From contig CAIIXF020000002.1 in the NCBI GenBank assembly GCA_903813345.2, forward strand, positions 12,422,150-12,486,149: a DNA stretch of 64,000 bases. Direction: 5' to 3'. The position numbers were made by a program, and so were the translations under genes. The notes under the pieces are model-generated. The model saw only the letters and a program-made list of their open reading frames with translations. It was not told the DNA's origin and searched no databases. Source of the DNA: Owenia fusiformis (Eukaryota; Annelida; Polychaeta; Sabellida; Oweniidae). Shown piece by piece: positions 1 to 12,106 of the stretch. Every line of letters starts with the position of its first letter. Position 1 is the stretch's first letter.

Positions 1-420
1 TGGTACATCCTCAGATTGTCTAGGGTTTGAATCTTTTGGTGCCTCACCTGGTTTCATAAATCTGCTTCGAATTGATTTTAACTTTGAGTCTTTTTCAGTG
101 TCAGTTTTTCGATCTGTTGATCTATATGGTGATCTGTCCCTGCTTTTTGATCGATGTCTAGATCTCTTTGGGGATTGCTCATATTTCCGAGAGGATCTGT
201 CTCTACTACGAGAACGGCGTCTAGACCTTTGTGGGGATTTATGTCTATTTGGAGATCGATCATTTCTATATGGTGATTGACTTCTACTTCTGGATCTTCT
301 CCTTTGTCTGTCTCTACTCCTTGAGCATCTAGATCTCCGGGACCGATCATCTTGTTTGTTTAGTTTCTCCTGCTGTGCTCTTTCTGCATCACATATTTTC
401 ATTTCAAGCTCTTCTATGGA
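1..420 (-). CDS. CWF19L2: CWF19L2-like, RS-rich exon (runs off the left edge)
   Basis: On the minus strand this is one open frame of 140 codons from a splice acceptor (AG just right of 420, after a TA-rich tract) to the window edge. It begins SIEELEMKICDAERAQQEKL, continues with an Arg/Ser-rich stretch (many RSR, RSRD and RSP motifs), and ends with an IRSRFMKPGE-like segment. Known family: CWF19L2 is a spliceosome-associated protein related to fission yeast Cwf19 and budding yeast Drn1, acting on late or lariat-stage complexes in the nucleus. From memory, the vertebrate protein reads ERYGSMEIFQ..LEDAEK, and later a KFLRPSDDE-like stretch, at the matching points. The phase-0 join to exon 990-1053 fits. 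The RS domain looks richer than in vertebrates. The CwfJ C-terminal domains would lie beyond the left edge. Confidence 0.8.
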
Positions 421-989
421 CTGCAATTATATGTATGCCAAAGTAAGACATGGCATCAACATGCAAAATGTCACCACAAAAGCCATTGTAATTCAACCCT
501 ATTTTAAATTTTCCATTTGAAATGGTGAAAGGCAATATTCAATATTTAACTTAAAGTATTTCTTCAAACATTCACCTCTTTATTATTATTTTTACTTGAA
601 AATATTCACAGAAATATTATACAAATACAGTATTCATTCTGTATAGAGGTGAATACCTGTACATCTTCACTATTGATTTCTCAATTAAGCCCAGACATAT
701 TCACTGAGAGAACACAAATCCCAGGTATTCTGACAGGGCTTACGGACAACTCATCCCCTAGACAACTCATCCCTGGACAACTCATCCCCTAGACAACTCA
801 TCCCCTGGACATCTCATTCCCTGGACAACTCATCCCCTGGACATCTCATCCCCTAGACAACTCATCATACACAGGGAATTTCAGAATATACATGACTGGT
901 GAATACCATCTGATCTATAATGTCATGTGACCAGGGTTTGACCATTCATAGAATACTAAACTTGATTATGATGGTATTCTGATAGTTAC
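421..989 (-). other. CWF19L2 intron (569 bp), carrying a minisatellite
   Basis: This interval lies between a donor (GTAACT on the minus strand, ending at 989) and the acceptor beside 420. It is AT-rich and non-coding. The only structure I see is the minisatellite at 744-866. Confidence 0.7.
744..866 (-). repeat. 17-bp minisatellite, about 7 units
   Basis: On the minus strand the unit is GATGAGTTGTCTAGGGG with T/C and A/T variants (GTC[TC]AGG, GAGATGTCC). The same unit recurs at 6124-6505 in the opposite orientation, and a relative occurs at 58248-58390. All three end next to a GTTGTCCG-type or GACCTGTCACCG-type sequence, so they may be parts of one mobile element rather than independent minisatellites. 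Confidence 0.85.
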
Positions 990-1053
990 CCCCCATCTTT
1001 CTGCTGCTACCTCCTCTAGTGATCTCCCCTCCTCCTTTGACTGCTCAACACAC
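990..1053 (-). CDS. CWF19L2: CWF19L2-like exon, 64 bp
   Basis: Minus-strand exon between acceptor TAG (plus 1054-1056) and donor GTAACT. It completes an Arg codon split with the preceding exon and then reads CVEQSKEEGRSLEEVAAERW plus G. Family knowledge: the human protein has EQAEKQSRNFEDIVAERYGS at this point. The 64-bp length (1 + 21 codons) carries the frame exactly from the phase-2 end of exon 1393-1541 into the phase-0 start of exon 1-420, which is strong internal support. Confidence 0.82.
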
Positions 1054-1392
1054 CTACAAAATATAATAATCACACATCATTTGGTTTACAAAATGACAAA
1101 ATAAAACTGCGCAAAATACACTATAATCAGATAATATTCTGTTCAAACAATGACAAAATTGCCAAATACTCCACTATCATTTTGAGACTAAATGCAAATA
1201 TATTCTAACTGCATCTATATTAACATACCCATGCTGGTTTAATCAAGATGAGCCATTTTCACATTGCTCTTAGCCTTGTTAGGTACATTAATGTTCAGGT
1301 TCTCTTTTTATAGAATTATTTCAGAAATAAGGATATCAAATTATTATTAGATAGCTTAATTGTGCCATTTGTAATGCCACATGTCTCTTTAC

Positions 1393-1541
1393 CTATCATA
1401 AGCCTTCTTCAGCCATTGGACACCACCATCTCCCAGGGCATTTACTGGGGCCATGGCCTTCTTAGCAGCAAGCTGTTCCTCAGGGAGACCCTTACCACCA
1501 TCTTTCCAGTATGGATTAAGTTCTTTAGAATGTTGACCTGG
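1393..1541 (-). CDS. CWF19L2: CWF19L2-like exon with the NPYWKDGG motif
   Basis: Minus-strand exon of 149 bp with acceptor TTTTCAG (plus side 1542 on) and donor GTAAAG. It begins PGQHSKELNPYWKDGGKGLP and ends LGDGGVQWLKKAYDR, the last Arg being split. NPYWKDGGTGLPPED and DGGLSWLRKSY are, from memory, signature stretches of animal CWF19L2 just before the AERYGS segment, and order and spacing match. This exon gives the best identification of the gene. The next upstream exon is 31.9 kb away at 33426-33551, phase 0 to phase 0. Confidence 0.88.
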
Positions 1542-1773
1542 CTGAAAATAAACAAAAGATATGTAAGTACAACGCCAATTTAAAGTGAAGACAAAAATTG
1601 AAGGGAACATTCAAGAGCAAAAACCAATTCTAAGGAAACACTCCCAAACATTTAACCGTTTTATTGATTATAGCATCTGAACAAGGATTTCTTTTCTGGC
1701 CACTTTCTCTTGAAATTACAAATACATGTACAAATGCGACGAAATACCTTCTGTGTCTTTTTCAAACAAAAGA

Positions 1774-2310
1774 AACTAGAAAAAAACAGCAACTCCAAGG
1801 AGTAACAAATCCTACTAAACAAACATATTTTAATAATAAGTGACCATCTTGAAAATTTCTTATTGAGCAGAGCTCCTTTGTCCCTAGGTAGCAGCATATA
1901 CAATTTGAATCTAATCTTTCAACTGGTATTTACACATTTTTAATGACACGTGACAGTCATTTTGATAAATAGTGGCCATCTTGAAAATGACTTCTTGACC
2001 AGACCACCTTTATCTCTAAGCATCAGTATATAAAATTTGAACCAAATCCATCCACTGATATTTTTTAAAAAAATGGCAGTCAATTTAAAATTCAGTGGCC
2101 AGCTTGAAAATCTTTTCTTGAGCAGAGCTCCACTGTCCAAGGGCATCAGCATATAAAATCTGAACCAAATTCATCCACTAGTATTTGAGTAATTAAAGAT
2201 TACATTTTTACAAAAAAATGGTGGCCATTTTGAATTGAGCGGCCACACTGAAAATTCGTTCTCGAGCAGGGTCCTACACCCATAAGACATAAGCCTACAA
2301 AAGGACCACG
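1774..2310 (+). mobile_element. Degenerate Helitron-like (pearl/HINE type) element with ~125-bp tandem core
   Basis: It starts with ACTAGAAAAAAACAGCAACT followed by CCAAGGAGTAACAAATCC, the same 5' end seen at 10338, 12107, 19793, 26759 and 61070. It then repeats a unit of the type GTGGCCATCTTGAAAAT...TTGAGCAGAGCTCC...CATCAGCATATAAAATTTGAACC about four times. No clear 3' tail is visible. It sits left of gene copy 1. The sequence following it (2370-2640) is related to the spacer after gene copies 2 and 3 (19990-20230). Confidence 0.6.
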
Positions 2311-2419
2311 AGTTGTTTGTAGAGTAAATCTGGGCAGATTTGTCATGTATTTTGCTAGTGTTTTTCATCTAATAAACATCAATACACTTTAGAACATTTT
2401 ATTGATTATAAGATTGCAC

Positions 2420-3764
2420 CATATAATCCTAAAAATTATTTCTCATTTTGAAGGATTATTTATGGATTAACACCCAGGTATTGTTATTTTTCATACTTCA
2501 GAGGGCTGGGAATCATTATTACGATCAATTTTGAATAATATTAATGCTGTTTTAAATAGGATTTCATGTTTGCCAATAATTTCTCAAATTGTGTAAATGG
2601 TACCCCTTCCTAATCCCAAGAATTTTCTCTTTGAGGAATTTCCTATAGTAATCCAATGGTATAGTTCCAAGCAGATTTTGAGATAACAGGAAAGTTAATC
2701 ATTAATACACACTTTATTGGGTTGTTTTGGTTTAGATCACAACTCTTTATTGAAAAATTCAAAATGACCACGAAGTAATTTACCCAGCATGTCCAAAATC
2801 TAATCGTTTGTTAGCAAGTTGAACACTGTCCAGGCATATTTTTGCCCAATATTGTGTATATATTTTCTATGCATATGCCCTAAGTGACTACAACTTCTGC
2901 ACAGAAGTAGATTTCTAAAATAATATTGATATGTTTTTGCAAAATGTTATATACTGTAGATTGGGTTAAGTTTACGCCTAAATTACTTTAGCGGCGAAAT
3001 AGTTTTGTTGTCACCAATATGACAAAGATCAAAGCCTTTATGCTTTGGTGTTGAGAAAATAAAAATAAATATAAGATGAGTGCAATTCCCTCTGTTATTA
3101 TGCATTTATGGTGATTCCGTAGGCAAATACATGCGGTATGTAATTCAAAGGTAGGGTGGCTATAAAACCAAGATGGTAAAGCTTATGTGTAAAATAAATG
3201 CTGATATCATTTTTCCAAATTCATTTTTTTCAACTTTCAAGATTTCCTTCTCAGCAGTAATGGTAAAAACCCTGGGTTAACTAGACAATGCTCAAGCTGT
3301 AAATTGACACCACTAGTGATTTCCATACATGTATTTGATCGGATATCTCCAAGGGCTTTGTTTTTCTGTTTATTTGTTGCTATGCATTGATTCAATTATT
3401 TATCTACTGATTCCTGGATCAATCCTCTGAGCTGTCATTGAACAATGTATCAATTGACACAACCTTGAACCTTGAATTTCATTCCAAGGGCAATATTATA
3501 GCTCATACAGGATGTTCAATAAGTAATGACACTTAGTATCCTATTTTGTCGCTGGAGTTTTAGCATGTCTTTGTCAAAACACCAGAAGAGAAGTACTAGT
3601 AAGAGTTTTCACTAGAAAATATAATGCGTGTTAAATTGTTTTAAAACATGACCTTTTCAGAAGAGTAGGATTGAACATTCAGAATATGGATGAAAACTGA
3701 AATAAGACTCCTCTTTGCGCTCCAAATATTGTTGATTGTAGGGCTCAAAATGCACAAAGAAGGT
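2420..3764. other. Spacer left of gene copy 1; no gene seen
   Basis: AT-rich non-coding DNA. The part at 2751-2812 aligns with 14459-14520 and 21450-21512 upstream of copies 2 and 3 (AATTTACC[AC]AGCATGTCCAAA), so it is diverged paralogous spacer. I see no open frames with coding character on either strand. Confidence 0.5.
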
Positions 3765-3917
3765 GTTTGTAGAATGAATCAAGGGAGTTTTTTAAGCATT
3801 TACCATTTTCAAGAATTTTTTTGGTGATTATATTGTGCAACCTTATAGTCAATAAAATGTTTTTAAGTGTATTTAAGCGAAATGCATGAAAAAACTCCCC
3901 TGATTCATTCGACAAAC
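3765..3917. repeat. 153-bp inverted-repeat element
   Basis: The left end (GTTTGTAGAATGAATCAAGGG) and the right end (CCTGATTCATTCGACAAAC) are inverted copies of each other over ~35 bp. The interior, read on the minus strand, contains CATTTTATTGACTATAAG followed by TTGCAC, which also occurs at about 2397, 19998 and 26966. It is probably a small non-autonomous transposon. No clear target-site duplication was found. Confidence 0.55.
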
Positions 3918-4228
3918 AACTCCCCCTCCTTTGGCATCCGAAAAACTCCCTTGAAAACAAATCTTGATATACCAACAGGTTTATGCATAAAAAGTATGTT
4001 TAATCAACAATCTGGATGTGTGGAATTACACTTAAATGATAGAACAACAGCGGATTATTCGGAAGAATTTTAACATTTTCCCCCATTTTTGCACTTTGAA
4101 TCCTTATAACTTCAAGAATTTATAACATATCACAGACCTTTTGGATGATACTGAATTTGAAATTGTAAAAAAAAGATTAGTAGGTTGCTTGCAATTTTGT
4201 CATCCCCTATAGATCTGACTCTGCCTTG

Positions 4229-4404
4229 AAGTAATCAATACTGTGTGGTTGACAAAAGAGTTGAATCCAAGAATTAGTGTCAGAGCAACTTCAACAGAGG
4301 AAGAAAAACAACTTAATAAGTTTAACAGAAACAAAGTACCAACAGACAAACGATTAAAAAACTTTACAACTAAAGGAATTGTACAGAATCTTAATACTGA
4401 TAAA
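4229..4404 (+). promoter_or_regulatory. Conserved 5' flank of gene copy 1
   Basis: The ~175 bp before the ATG aligns with 14802-14948 and 21794-21940 upstream of copies 2 and 3. Shared blocks include AAGTAATCAAT, TTTAACAGAAACAAAGTACC and CTGATAAAATGAAAC. Further upstream copies 1 and 2 are much more diverged, so this block is likely 5' UTR and proximal promoter. A possible TATA box (TCTATAAAAT, 14731-14740) occurs farther up in copy 2 only. The transcription start cannot be placed from sequence alone. Confidence 0.4.
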
Positions 4405-7400
4405 ATGAAACTTTTGTTGATTGTCACACTTTTTGGGATGGGGAATGCAGACAACAAATTGGAGAATTTATTTACAAGATACACTGACAATCTTCTTGGA
4501 GATGTAATTTCAACATTAGAAACTAAAAGTAGAATTGAATGTGCAGAGAAATGTTCAAGTTTAGAAACATGTGGGTTTTATTCAATCCATAAAATAGGAG
4601 TGAGACAATGGAATTGTGAGTTGATATCAAACACAAACTTGGCAATTTCTTCTACAAGTATAAGTATCAAGTACTTTATAAAGGTAAGAAGGTGAATGGA
4701 AAAGGTTAAATACTACATTAATTTAATAAAATGGTTTAAGCATAAATGTTTTATCCACATAGAAGTTATAATTTTGGGAAATGCTATTATATTTTAAAAA
4801 GGTATAAGCAAGTATTTTATTTATCATTTGTCTCATGTATAACTTTTATTAAAATATTCATTCTTTTAAAACTACTTAATTTAAAACTTAAGTCTTAATT
4901 TAAAACTTTATTTTGTTTTAGTTTGTTGATGTAACAAATGGCCAAACAACAGATCCACCAACAACAGCTGCACTAACAACAGCTGTACTAACAACAGATC
5001 CCCTAACAACAGTTGCACTAACAACAGATGTTCAAACAACAGCTGCACTAACAACAGATGCTCAAACATCAGATGTACCAACAACAGCCGCACTAACAAC
5101 ATATGCTCCAACAACAGCTGAACTAACAACAGATGCTCCAACAACAGCTGCACTAACAACATATGCTCCAACAACAGCTGAACTAACAACAGATGCTCCA
5201 ACAACAGCTTTACCAACAACAGCTGCACCAACAACTGTTCCAACAACAGCTGCACCAACAACAACAGCAGAGCCAACAAATCCTCCTTTGGTAAGTATAC
5301 CAATTTGTAAAACAACAAAAAAAAACATAAACATAATGTTTTAGTCATGAAACACTGCTTGTGTATTTATACTCGTATAACGGCAACTATTTCATAGATA
5401 CTTTACAAGGCACTAATTCAAGCAGAAAGGGAGAAGACAGTGTGCATAGTAATTGATGATTTGCGATCACCGAATGGATTCTATCTTGTAGTGACGTCAC
5501 AATTAGGCCACCCAGCTCTAGATGTTTGATTTTGAGAGATTATCTTCTATATTTCGTGCTTTATTGATTTATTTTTCATGAAAGCGTTCGATTTGACTAG
5601 ATCAACATTCATGCTAAGCACATACCAAGTCTAAGATCTTACTGACATGATTTAGATAGCAGTTGAGCGCCCCCCGATTTTGACAAAAAATGGGGGTCGC
5701 TTATAGGCATCAATGTTGAGTATGAATTTAACCCAAACTTTGCACATATATAGAAATAATCATGATCTAGTCAAATCGGCATACCTGGTAAATATCCGAC
5801 CCATGGTTTTCATAAAAGAAACGACAATATTTTTAGCTCAAAACTGGCAAGTGTCCGCCATTTCGTGATTCCATCATGTCTAATATCATTTCTATATGAC
5901 ATCACACCAATAAGACGAAAAACATGACAACAGTATCCATAAACAAAATTCCTGAATTCTGATCGCAAAAGGTCAATTGGGAACCTGGGTGACCATGAAC
6001 ACCTCTTTTTTACACTTCCTCAAAACCAATGGGCAATTATTCCACCTTTGATTTCCAAAAAATCATTTGCATATATCAAATATGAATTGATAATATAACA
6101 TTAAATTACTCAAACATGCTAAAGGATGAGTCGTCCAGGGGATGAGTTGTCTAGGAGATGATTTGTCTAGGGGATGAGTTGTCAAGGAGATGATTTGTCA
6201 AGGGGATGAGTTGTCTAGGAGATGAGTTGTCCAGGAGATGAGTTGTCTAGGGGATCAGTTGTCTAGGGTATGATTTGTCCAGGGAATGAGTTGTCCAGGG
6301 GATGAGTTGTCTAGGAGATGAGTTGTCAAGGGAGTGAGTTATCCAGGGTATGAGTTGTCCAGGGTATGAGTAGTCCAGGGAATGAGTTGTCCAGGGGATG
6401 AGTTGTCTAGGGTATGAGTTGTCCAGGGAATGAGTTGTCCAGGAGATGAGTTGTCTAGGGGATCAGTTGTCTAGGATATGAGTTGTCAAGGGAATGAGTT
6501 GTCCGGTTACCATTACAAACTGATCCACTACCTGATGGAAACCAAAATATGATTTATTTATTTTATGTTTTGTTTATTAAAGGAGGACTGAGAATTGCAA
6601 ATGGTTCTCAAAATGTCACCCAAACACCGTTGACAATTAAGTCTTGATGAATTTACAGAAAGACATTAAACCTACACAGTATTGTATATCATGACTATTT
6701 TTCTGAGAGGATGCATTGATATATTCTCATTATGTAATACTTAATACAAGTCTAATATAAAATAGATTTGTAATAAATGCATTTTCAGATTTTATTTCCT
6801 TATTTCAACGAATGATAGCATAGAAGTGTCTGTTAACTTTTTTATTCAGAATCCCCTTACAAGATTATTTTCAACATTTGTGGAGAACACTGCAGAAGTG
6901 ATATTTGCATCTCTTTCGGTGCATCCTGTAGCATTCAGATCTTTGGCTTAATTGAAACTAATGGAATTTTCTTTAAAATGCATTTTCTTAATAATTGTGT
7001 GTGTTTCATGACAAAAATAATAAAACAAATCAACATTCCACTCAGATCAGCTTAAAACACCAGAGTGGACTATATGAAAATTAAACAACATTCTATTAAG
7101 ATTGACTTAAGATAACAGGGTGGTATATGAGAATCATATAAAACATGTATTACATTTATTAGAGTATTACAGCATCAATTTAACGTTTACACCTTTTTAG
7201 ATCGGCTCCTCTACTAAACTTTGGTCAATTCAACTATTTTTTTGATACGGTTTAAAATACTGGTGTGGTATATGGGAATTATATACTAATTTCAACAGTC
7301 TATTTAGACTAGCTTAAAATGACAGGGTGTTATATGAAAATTATACTTATTGTAGGATTGCAGTGCAGGAACAACAGTGAATGTGGTTTCAGCAGAATAT

Positions 7401-8971
7401 GTTTCTAATACATTATACATTCAAAATGGTATCAATCAATGGTACACGGCCACTCCTAATCCCACAACAGGTGCTATTGCATCCTGGGCATTTAATTTGG
7501 AAAATACTGGGTACCAGCTAGACATATACATGATGATGGACTGGAATATGGATTTCACATATGCATCTAATGGGGACTATGAGATTCATTTCGAATCAGG
7601 TGATATACTAGTTTGATTGTAAATAATTTTTAATATGTCACTAGAATGTTATTCTAACATGTTTGCAAGTTCAACACTGATGTTGAATGAGATATAAGGA
7701 AAGATTTGATTTGATTTTAAAATATTTTGCAACTCCATTTTTTTCACGGGTTTTTGATAGTTTTTCCTTTGGCTATGGATTAAATCATTATCATATGGTA
7801 GAATTCAGTCTTTTCAACAATATAAAATGTCATAACATTCTGATAGTAAAGAACTGTCCATTTGGGATGCAGTCATCAATCTCCAAAAGTTCAGGTAGGT
7901 TATCGCAAACAATTTCAGACTGTTATATCTTAGATATTTTCGGACCAAAAAGAAAGGTACATTTATATCTTTTAGATCCATTCTTCATCTCAAAGAAAAA
8001 TATATACAATGATAATGAGGTCAATCACACTCAGAGATATTTAGCTAGCAATCATTCATTATTATCCATAAAGATACTTTTTCAAAGACCTCATTTTCAC
8101 AAAAATGCAATCCACTTTTCCTTTTAAGAAATAGAAAATGTCTGAAAGCACATTTCAATTATGCATTCAGCATTATGCTAAAGCGTTGCATTTTTGGTGA
8201 AAATTAGGTCAACATCCCTTTTATATCATTTAGTCTGATTAACTCAATTTCTCATCAATATACATACTTTTCTTGGAGATAATGAATGAGTCTAAAATAT
8301 ACGCCATGTTCATGATCAGAAAATATTCATAATTCAAGTTAGAATTGTCTGATATTGTTTGCAATAACCTACACGTTTCTTTCAAACCAATAAAACTGTT
8401 TTGTTTGAAAAGCTATGTCCATTATTCTGTATAATTATTATTCATTCATCAAACACAGCAAACAATCGCCAAACATGCTTAAGTTACATCTAGCAATTTT
8501 TGATATGTTAATTTATTTTCAGGAGCTGCAGCCTCTGCTAAAATTCACTGCAGTAATGAAGGTTGGTATTTTTTTGATGGTGCTGGTAATAAGTGTCCAG
8601 GTTCATTCCCAATGAGTGTTGACTCATTTTTCAACAAGGGCAATCCGGGTATTCCTACAGGTGTACAAGCCGGCACATTTCATCAGGACAGCACACATAA
8701 TATACAATACTTGTTCAAAGATGATTGGGTTTATGAATCCAGGGCAGCAATTGGCTCAACTGGTATAAGCGTATTTGATCTGACAGCAACGTACCACAAA
8801 GATGATGCAACAGCACCAACCAACATTTTCAAGGGAGGAATACCATATGGGATAACGGCAGCAGCTCGGTTGCCGAATGACTTGTTTGGATTTTTTGTTG
8901 GAGAACATTACTATGTTTATGACTTAACAACCGAAACATTATCAGGTCCAACATGTGTAAATCAAGCTTAA
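4405..8971 (+). CDS. Secreted PAN/apple-like, mucin-like and hemopexin-like protein, copy 1
   Basis: Four exons: 4405-4683, 4922-5290, 7356-7599 and 8523-8971, with GT-AG introns in phases 0, 0 and 1; 446 aa. The ATG was chosen because MKLLLIVTLFGMGNA is a signal peptide and the flank is conserved among copies. Exon 1 holds a PAN/apple-like domain (Cys spacing EC-AEKC-SSLETC...NC). Exon 2 is a Thr/Ala/Pro linker, probably O-glycosylated. Exon 3 (DCSAGTTVNVVS...) is a domain I do not recognise. Exon 4 contains two stretches resembling hemopexin blades (AGTFHQDSTHNIQYLFKDDW and ITAAARLPNDLFGFFVGEHY). Function unknown; a secreted adhesive or recognition protein is inference. It lies in a CWF19L2 intron on the opposite strand. 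Intron 2 holds a minisatellite absent from the other copies. Confidence 0.82.
4922..5290 (+). repeat. Thr-rich coding repeat, copy 1 (15-bp unit)
   Basis: This exon is nearly all ACAACAGCTGCACTA-type 15-bp units (TTAAL, TTDAP, TTYAP), with a 60-bp higher-order pattern at about 5090-5200. Copies 2 and 3 instead use a 27-bp unit (TTAAPTTVP). Open frames on the opposite strand, rich in Leu or Val, are by-products of this low-complexity sequence. Confidence 0.85.
5291..7355 (+). other. Intron 2 of gene copy 1 (2.07 kb)
   Basis: This intron is almost three times longer than its 742-bp counterparts in copies 2 and 3. A stretch at about 5970-6010 (GGGAACCTGGGTGACCATG) matches 15969 in copy 2. The extra length includes the minisatellite at 6124-6505 and AT-rich sequence with short repeated motifs at 7020-7345 (ACAGGGTGGTATATGA types). 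No coding sequence was seen. Confidence 0.65.
6124..6505 (+). repeat. 17-bp minisatellite, about 22 units
   Basis: Imperfect tandem copies of GGGGATGAGTTGTC[CT]AG, ending in GTTGTCCGGTTACCATTAC. It is the same unit as 744-866 but in the opposite orientation. It lies in intron 2 of gene copy 1 and is missing from the matching introns of copies 2 and 3, so it arrived after the ancestral gene duplication or was lost from the other lineage. Confidence 0.9.
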
Positions 8972-10337
8972 TATCTTTATATTGCTACCAGAGACATTGT
9001 ATAGTTGGTCATTAATATATTTTTTATTAGAGGTACGTAATTGTAGGCACTCATATATATAGATAAAGATTGAGAGGTGCATTGATGCACCTACCATACC
9101 TGATGAATTCATTTGTTATTTCAGGATTCATGATGACACAACCAGGTTGTGGTATGTTGTGCAATTTCCCAATACACATGTAACAATTTTTATAATTTAC
9201 AACGTCAAATGTCATAATTTTGACAGCAAACATAAGGTGAATGATTTTCTTTGTAATATGAAATAGTTGATCCAGTCATGACAACGTTTTAAAATTATCC
9301 TCAACTTGTAAAATAAAAAACTCCAATTTTTGAAAGCAATATCATCTAAAAAAGCAGGTTAGTGACACATATCGAAATACTCCTTTATATACAGTATGGC
9401 AAGATTTATGAGATTTCAATGAGGTGTTAAAAGTCAATCATTTAAAAGAATATTCCTTATTTAACTAATTTGATATAAATTAGAAAAACAAATTAAATAT
9501 GATGAAGAATTTTCGGAAAGAAAACTAAAAGAAAGTCTGGAGCTATTTGTAAAATAATGTGAATAGTCATTTTCAGGGTACCAAAGTAAAACGAACTTTT
9601 GCTAAAAAAAAGCTATGATCAATGTGTATTGTCAAATATTATAGGTAAACTCTACTTATGTTTAATATGTAAATAAAATACATTATGTACGCGTACGTAT
9701 AAAAAATAAGGAACTTGATAAATACAATCATTGTTGCATAAATAGTCAAGATCAGGGCTAAAAATCAAAGTAAAAAAACTAATTAATTAAAGTTTCAATG
9801 TATCCATTCACCTTCAGAAATCGTTAATAGGCACTTAAATCACACAAAAATGACAACCACATATTGAGACCTGTGATCTCTTCGATTCTTCTTACTTCTG
9901 ACCTTGAACTAAGGTAACCTCTGATGTATTCTTAGGAAGTCCAATATATGATACTAATTTCTCACATGTCAATGACTGTTTTTAAATAGGCTAGAATGGA
10001 TTATTGATTATTAATAATTAATAGCACAATTCATATTTCAGTATGAATAGGTGCATGTTTAGTACAAATTCTTAATGTTTTGTTTGTTACAATCTAAAAT
10101 CATTGATTATTGTAAACAATGAATCAGTCCTCATTCTTTGGAACAACCATGATATGAGAAATGCAAGAGTGATAGATGCTCATCAGCTATTTGCATATGT
10201 TCACAGGATGACGTTTTGACACATTTATAAGAAAACAATATTGGCTGACATTTCAATTTCTGGTGTTCCAAGATTATATTCCCAAAGTAAATAATCAATT
10301 GAATTAAGCAACAACAAACAAATAAATAAATAAAAAA
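8972..10337. other. Spacer after gene copy 1; no firm gene
   Basis: AT-rich. The only coding-like patch is a plus-strand open frame at about 9064-9270 containing RIHDDTTRLWYVVQFPNTHV and preceded by TTATTTCAG. It could be a decayed exon or chance. The stretch 9700-10130 shows nothing else beyond simple AT-rich sequence. Confidence 0.4.
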
Positions 10338-11742
10338 ACTAGAAAAACAGCAATTCCACTGAGTAGCAAATCCCACCGAACAAAACATATTTTGATGATT
10401 AGAGGCCATCTTAAAAATTCCTTCTTCAGCAGAGCTTGTTTGTCCCTAGGCATCAACACATAAAATGTAAACCATATCCGTCAATTAGCATTTGAGTTAT
10501 CAAAGTTTGCATTCCTTTTCTACAAAAAATAGCAGCCATTTTAAAATTCAGCTGCCACTTTGAAAATCTTTCTCAAACCTGGTTACTGTGTCCCACTGAG
10601 AAACAAAAATCAGAACAAAGAACAAAATCCATTCACTGCTATTTGAGTTATCAAAGATTACATTCTTTACAAAAAATGGCAGCCATTTTAAAATTCAGCT
10701 GCCATCATGAAAATTCTTTGGCAAACAGAGGTGTTGTGTCTCGCTCTCTAGGCATCATCATATAAAATTTGATCCAAATTCGTTCTGAATATTTGAGTAA
10801 TCAAGGATTATGTTTTTTCCGAAAAAATGGCGCCCATTTTGATATTTAGCAGCCATTTTGAAAATCTCTTCATCAGGGTAGCTCCTTTGTCCCTAAGCAT
10901 CAGCATATCGATTTTGAACAAAATCTGTCAAATAGTATTTGAGTTATCAAAGATTAGGTTTTTTATGAAAAATGGCGTCAATTTTAAAATTCAGCCACCA
11001 TCTTGAAAATTCGTTCGCAAACAAATCTACTTTTTCCATGGGCATCATCATATAAAATTTGATCCAAATTCGCTCACTGCTAATTGAGTTATCAAAGATT
11101 ATGTTTTTCTTGCAAAAAATGGCCACCATTTTGATATTTAGCAGCCATCTTGAAAATCACTTCTTCAGCGTAGCTCCTTTGTCCTCAGGCATCAGGATAT
11201 AAATATTGAACCAGGTCTGTCAACTACTACTTGATTTATCAAAGATTAAGTTTTTTATGAAAAATGGTGGCCATTTTGAAATTCAGCCGCCATATTAAAA
11301 ATTCTTTCTTGAACAAATCTACTTTGTCCCCAAGGCATCATCATATTAAATTTGAACCAAATCCGTTTACTGGTATTTGATTTTGGCCACCATTTTGATA
11401 TTTAGTAGCCATTTTGAAAATCTCTTCTTCAGCGTAGCTCCTTTGTCTCTGAAACTGTCTTTTGACACTGGCATCAGCATATAAAATTTGAATCTAAACC
11501 GTGAACTAGTATTTGAGTTATCAACAAAGATAACATATTTTTAAAAAATGGTGGCCATTTTGAATTAAGCGGCCATATTGAAAATTCTTTCTCAAGCAGA
11601 GGTTTGACCCCCATAAGGCATAAGCCTATAAAATTTGAATCAAACCCATCAACCGGTATTTGAGTTATCGCCCAGACAAATGGTCGGATGGACAAACGGA
11701 CGTACAGACGACTCTCCTATAACCCCCTCAAAGTGGGATAAT
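10338..11742 (+). mobile_element. Helitron-like (pearl/HINE type) element with about nine ~150-bp core repeats
   Basis: The 5' end ACTAGAAAAACAGCAATTCC...AAATCCCACCGAAC is followed by about nine degenerate units. Each reads roughly GCCATCTTGAAAAT..TTCTTC..GCTCCTTTGTC..GGCATCA.CATATAAAATTTGAACC..TATTTGAGTTATCAAAGATTA..AAAAATGG, split for listing. Successive GTTATCAAAG motifs are about 150 bp apart. The 3' end has GGACAAACGGACGTACAGAC and then CCCCCTCAAAGTGGGATAATT. Short conserved 5' part, tandem core, and hairpin-bearing 3' tail is the architecture described for bivalve pearl elements and Helentron-associated INEs. It is non-autonomous, with no Rep/helicase coding. Confidence 0.7.
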
Positions 11743-12106
11743 TAAAGCCTTTTTGAGATCCTATCACAAAGATTCATGCATGGAATTGAAGACTTCTCAG
11801 AATTTTAAAAATATTTATTATGTCTCCAGTTATTCAGATGCAAAGTGTCGGTCATGAAAAAGAACAAAAGAATAACAAAAAACAATACTCTATATAGAAA
11901 AATCTCCAGAAGTATCTTAATCTCACTGAACAAAACATATTTTACCAAATCACTTGTCATTTTGAAAATTTCATGATAGAAATAATTGAACAGTAGTATT
12001 GTCTCATTTTGGCAAAATCTAAGACAATATTGGGAATACTTTTCAAGAAGAAGCCGTATGCCCAATTGAGCCACCAGTGCAGTCTGTTAAATTTGGACCA
12101 AATTCA

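Noticed and set aside
78-350. Out-of-phase frames over the RS-rich exon (90 aa minus, 60 aa plus)
   Set aside because: The frame continuous from the acceptor at 420 to the window edge gives a proper RS domain and joins the neighbouring exons in phase. The others are shadows.
6124-6505. CRISPR-like array
   Set aside because: The 17-bp units are directly adjacent with no spacers, and the window is clearly eukaryotic; it is a minisatellite.
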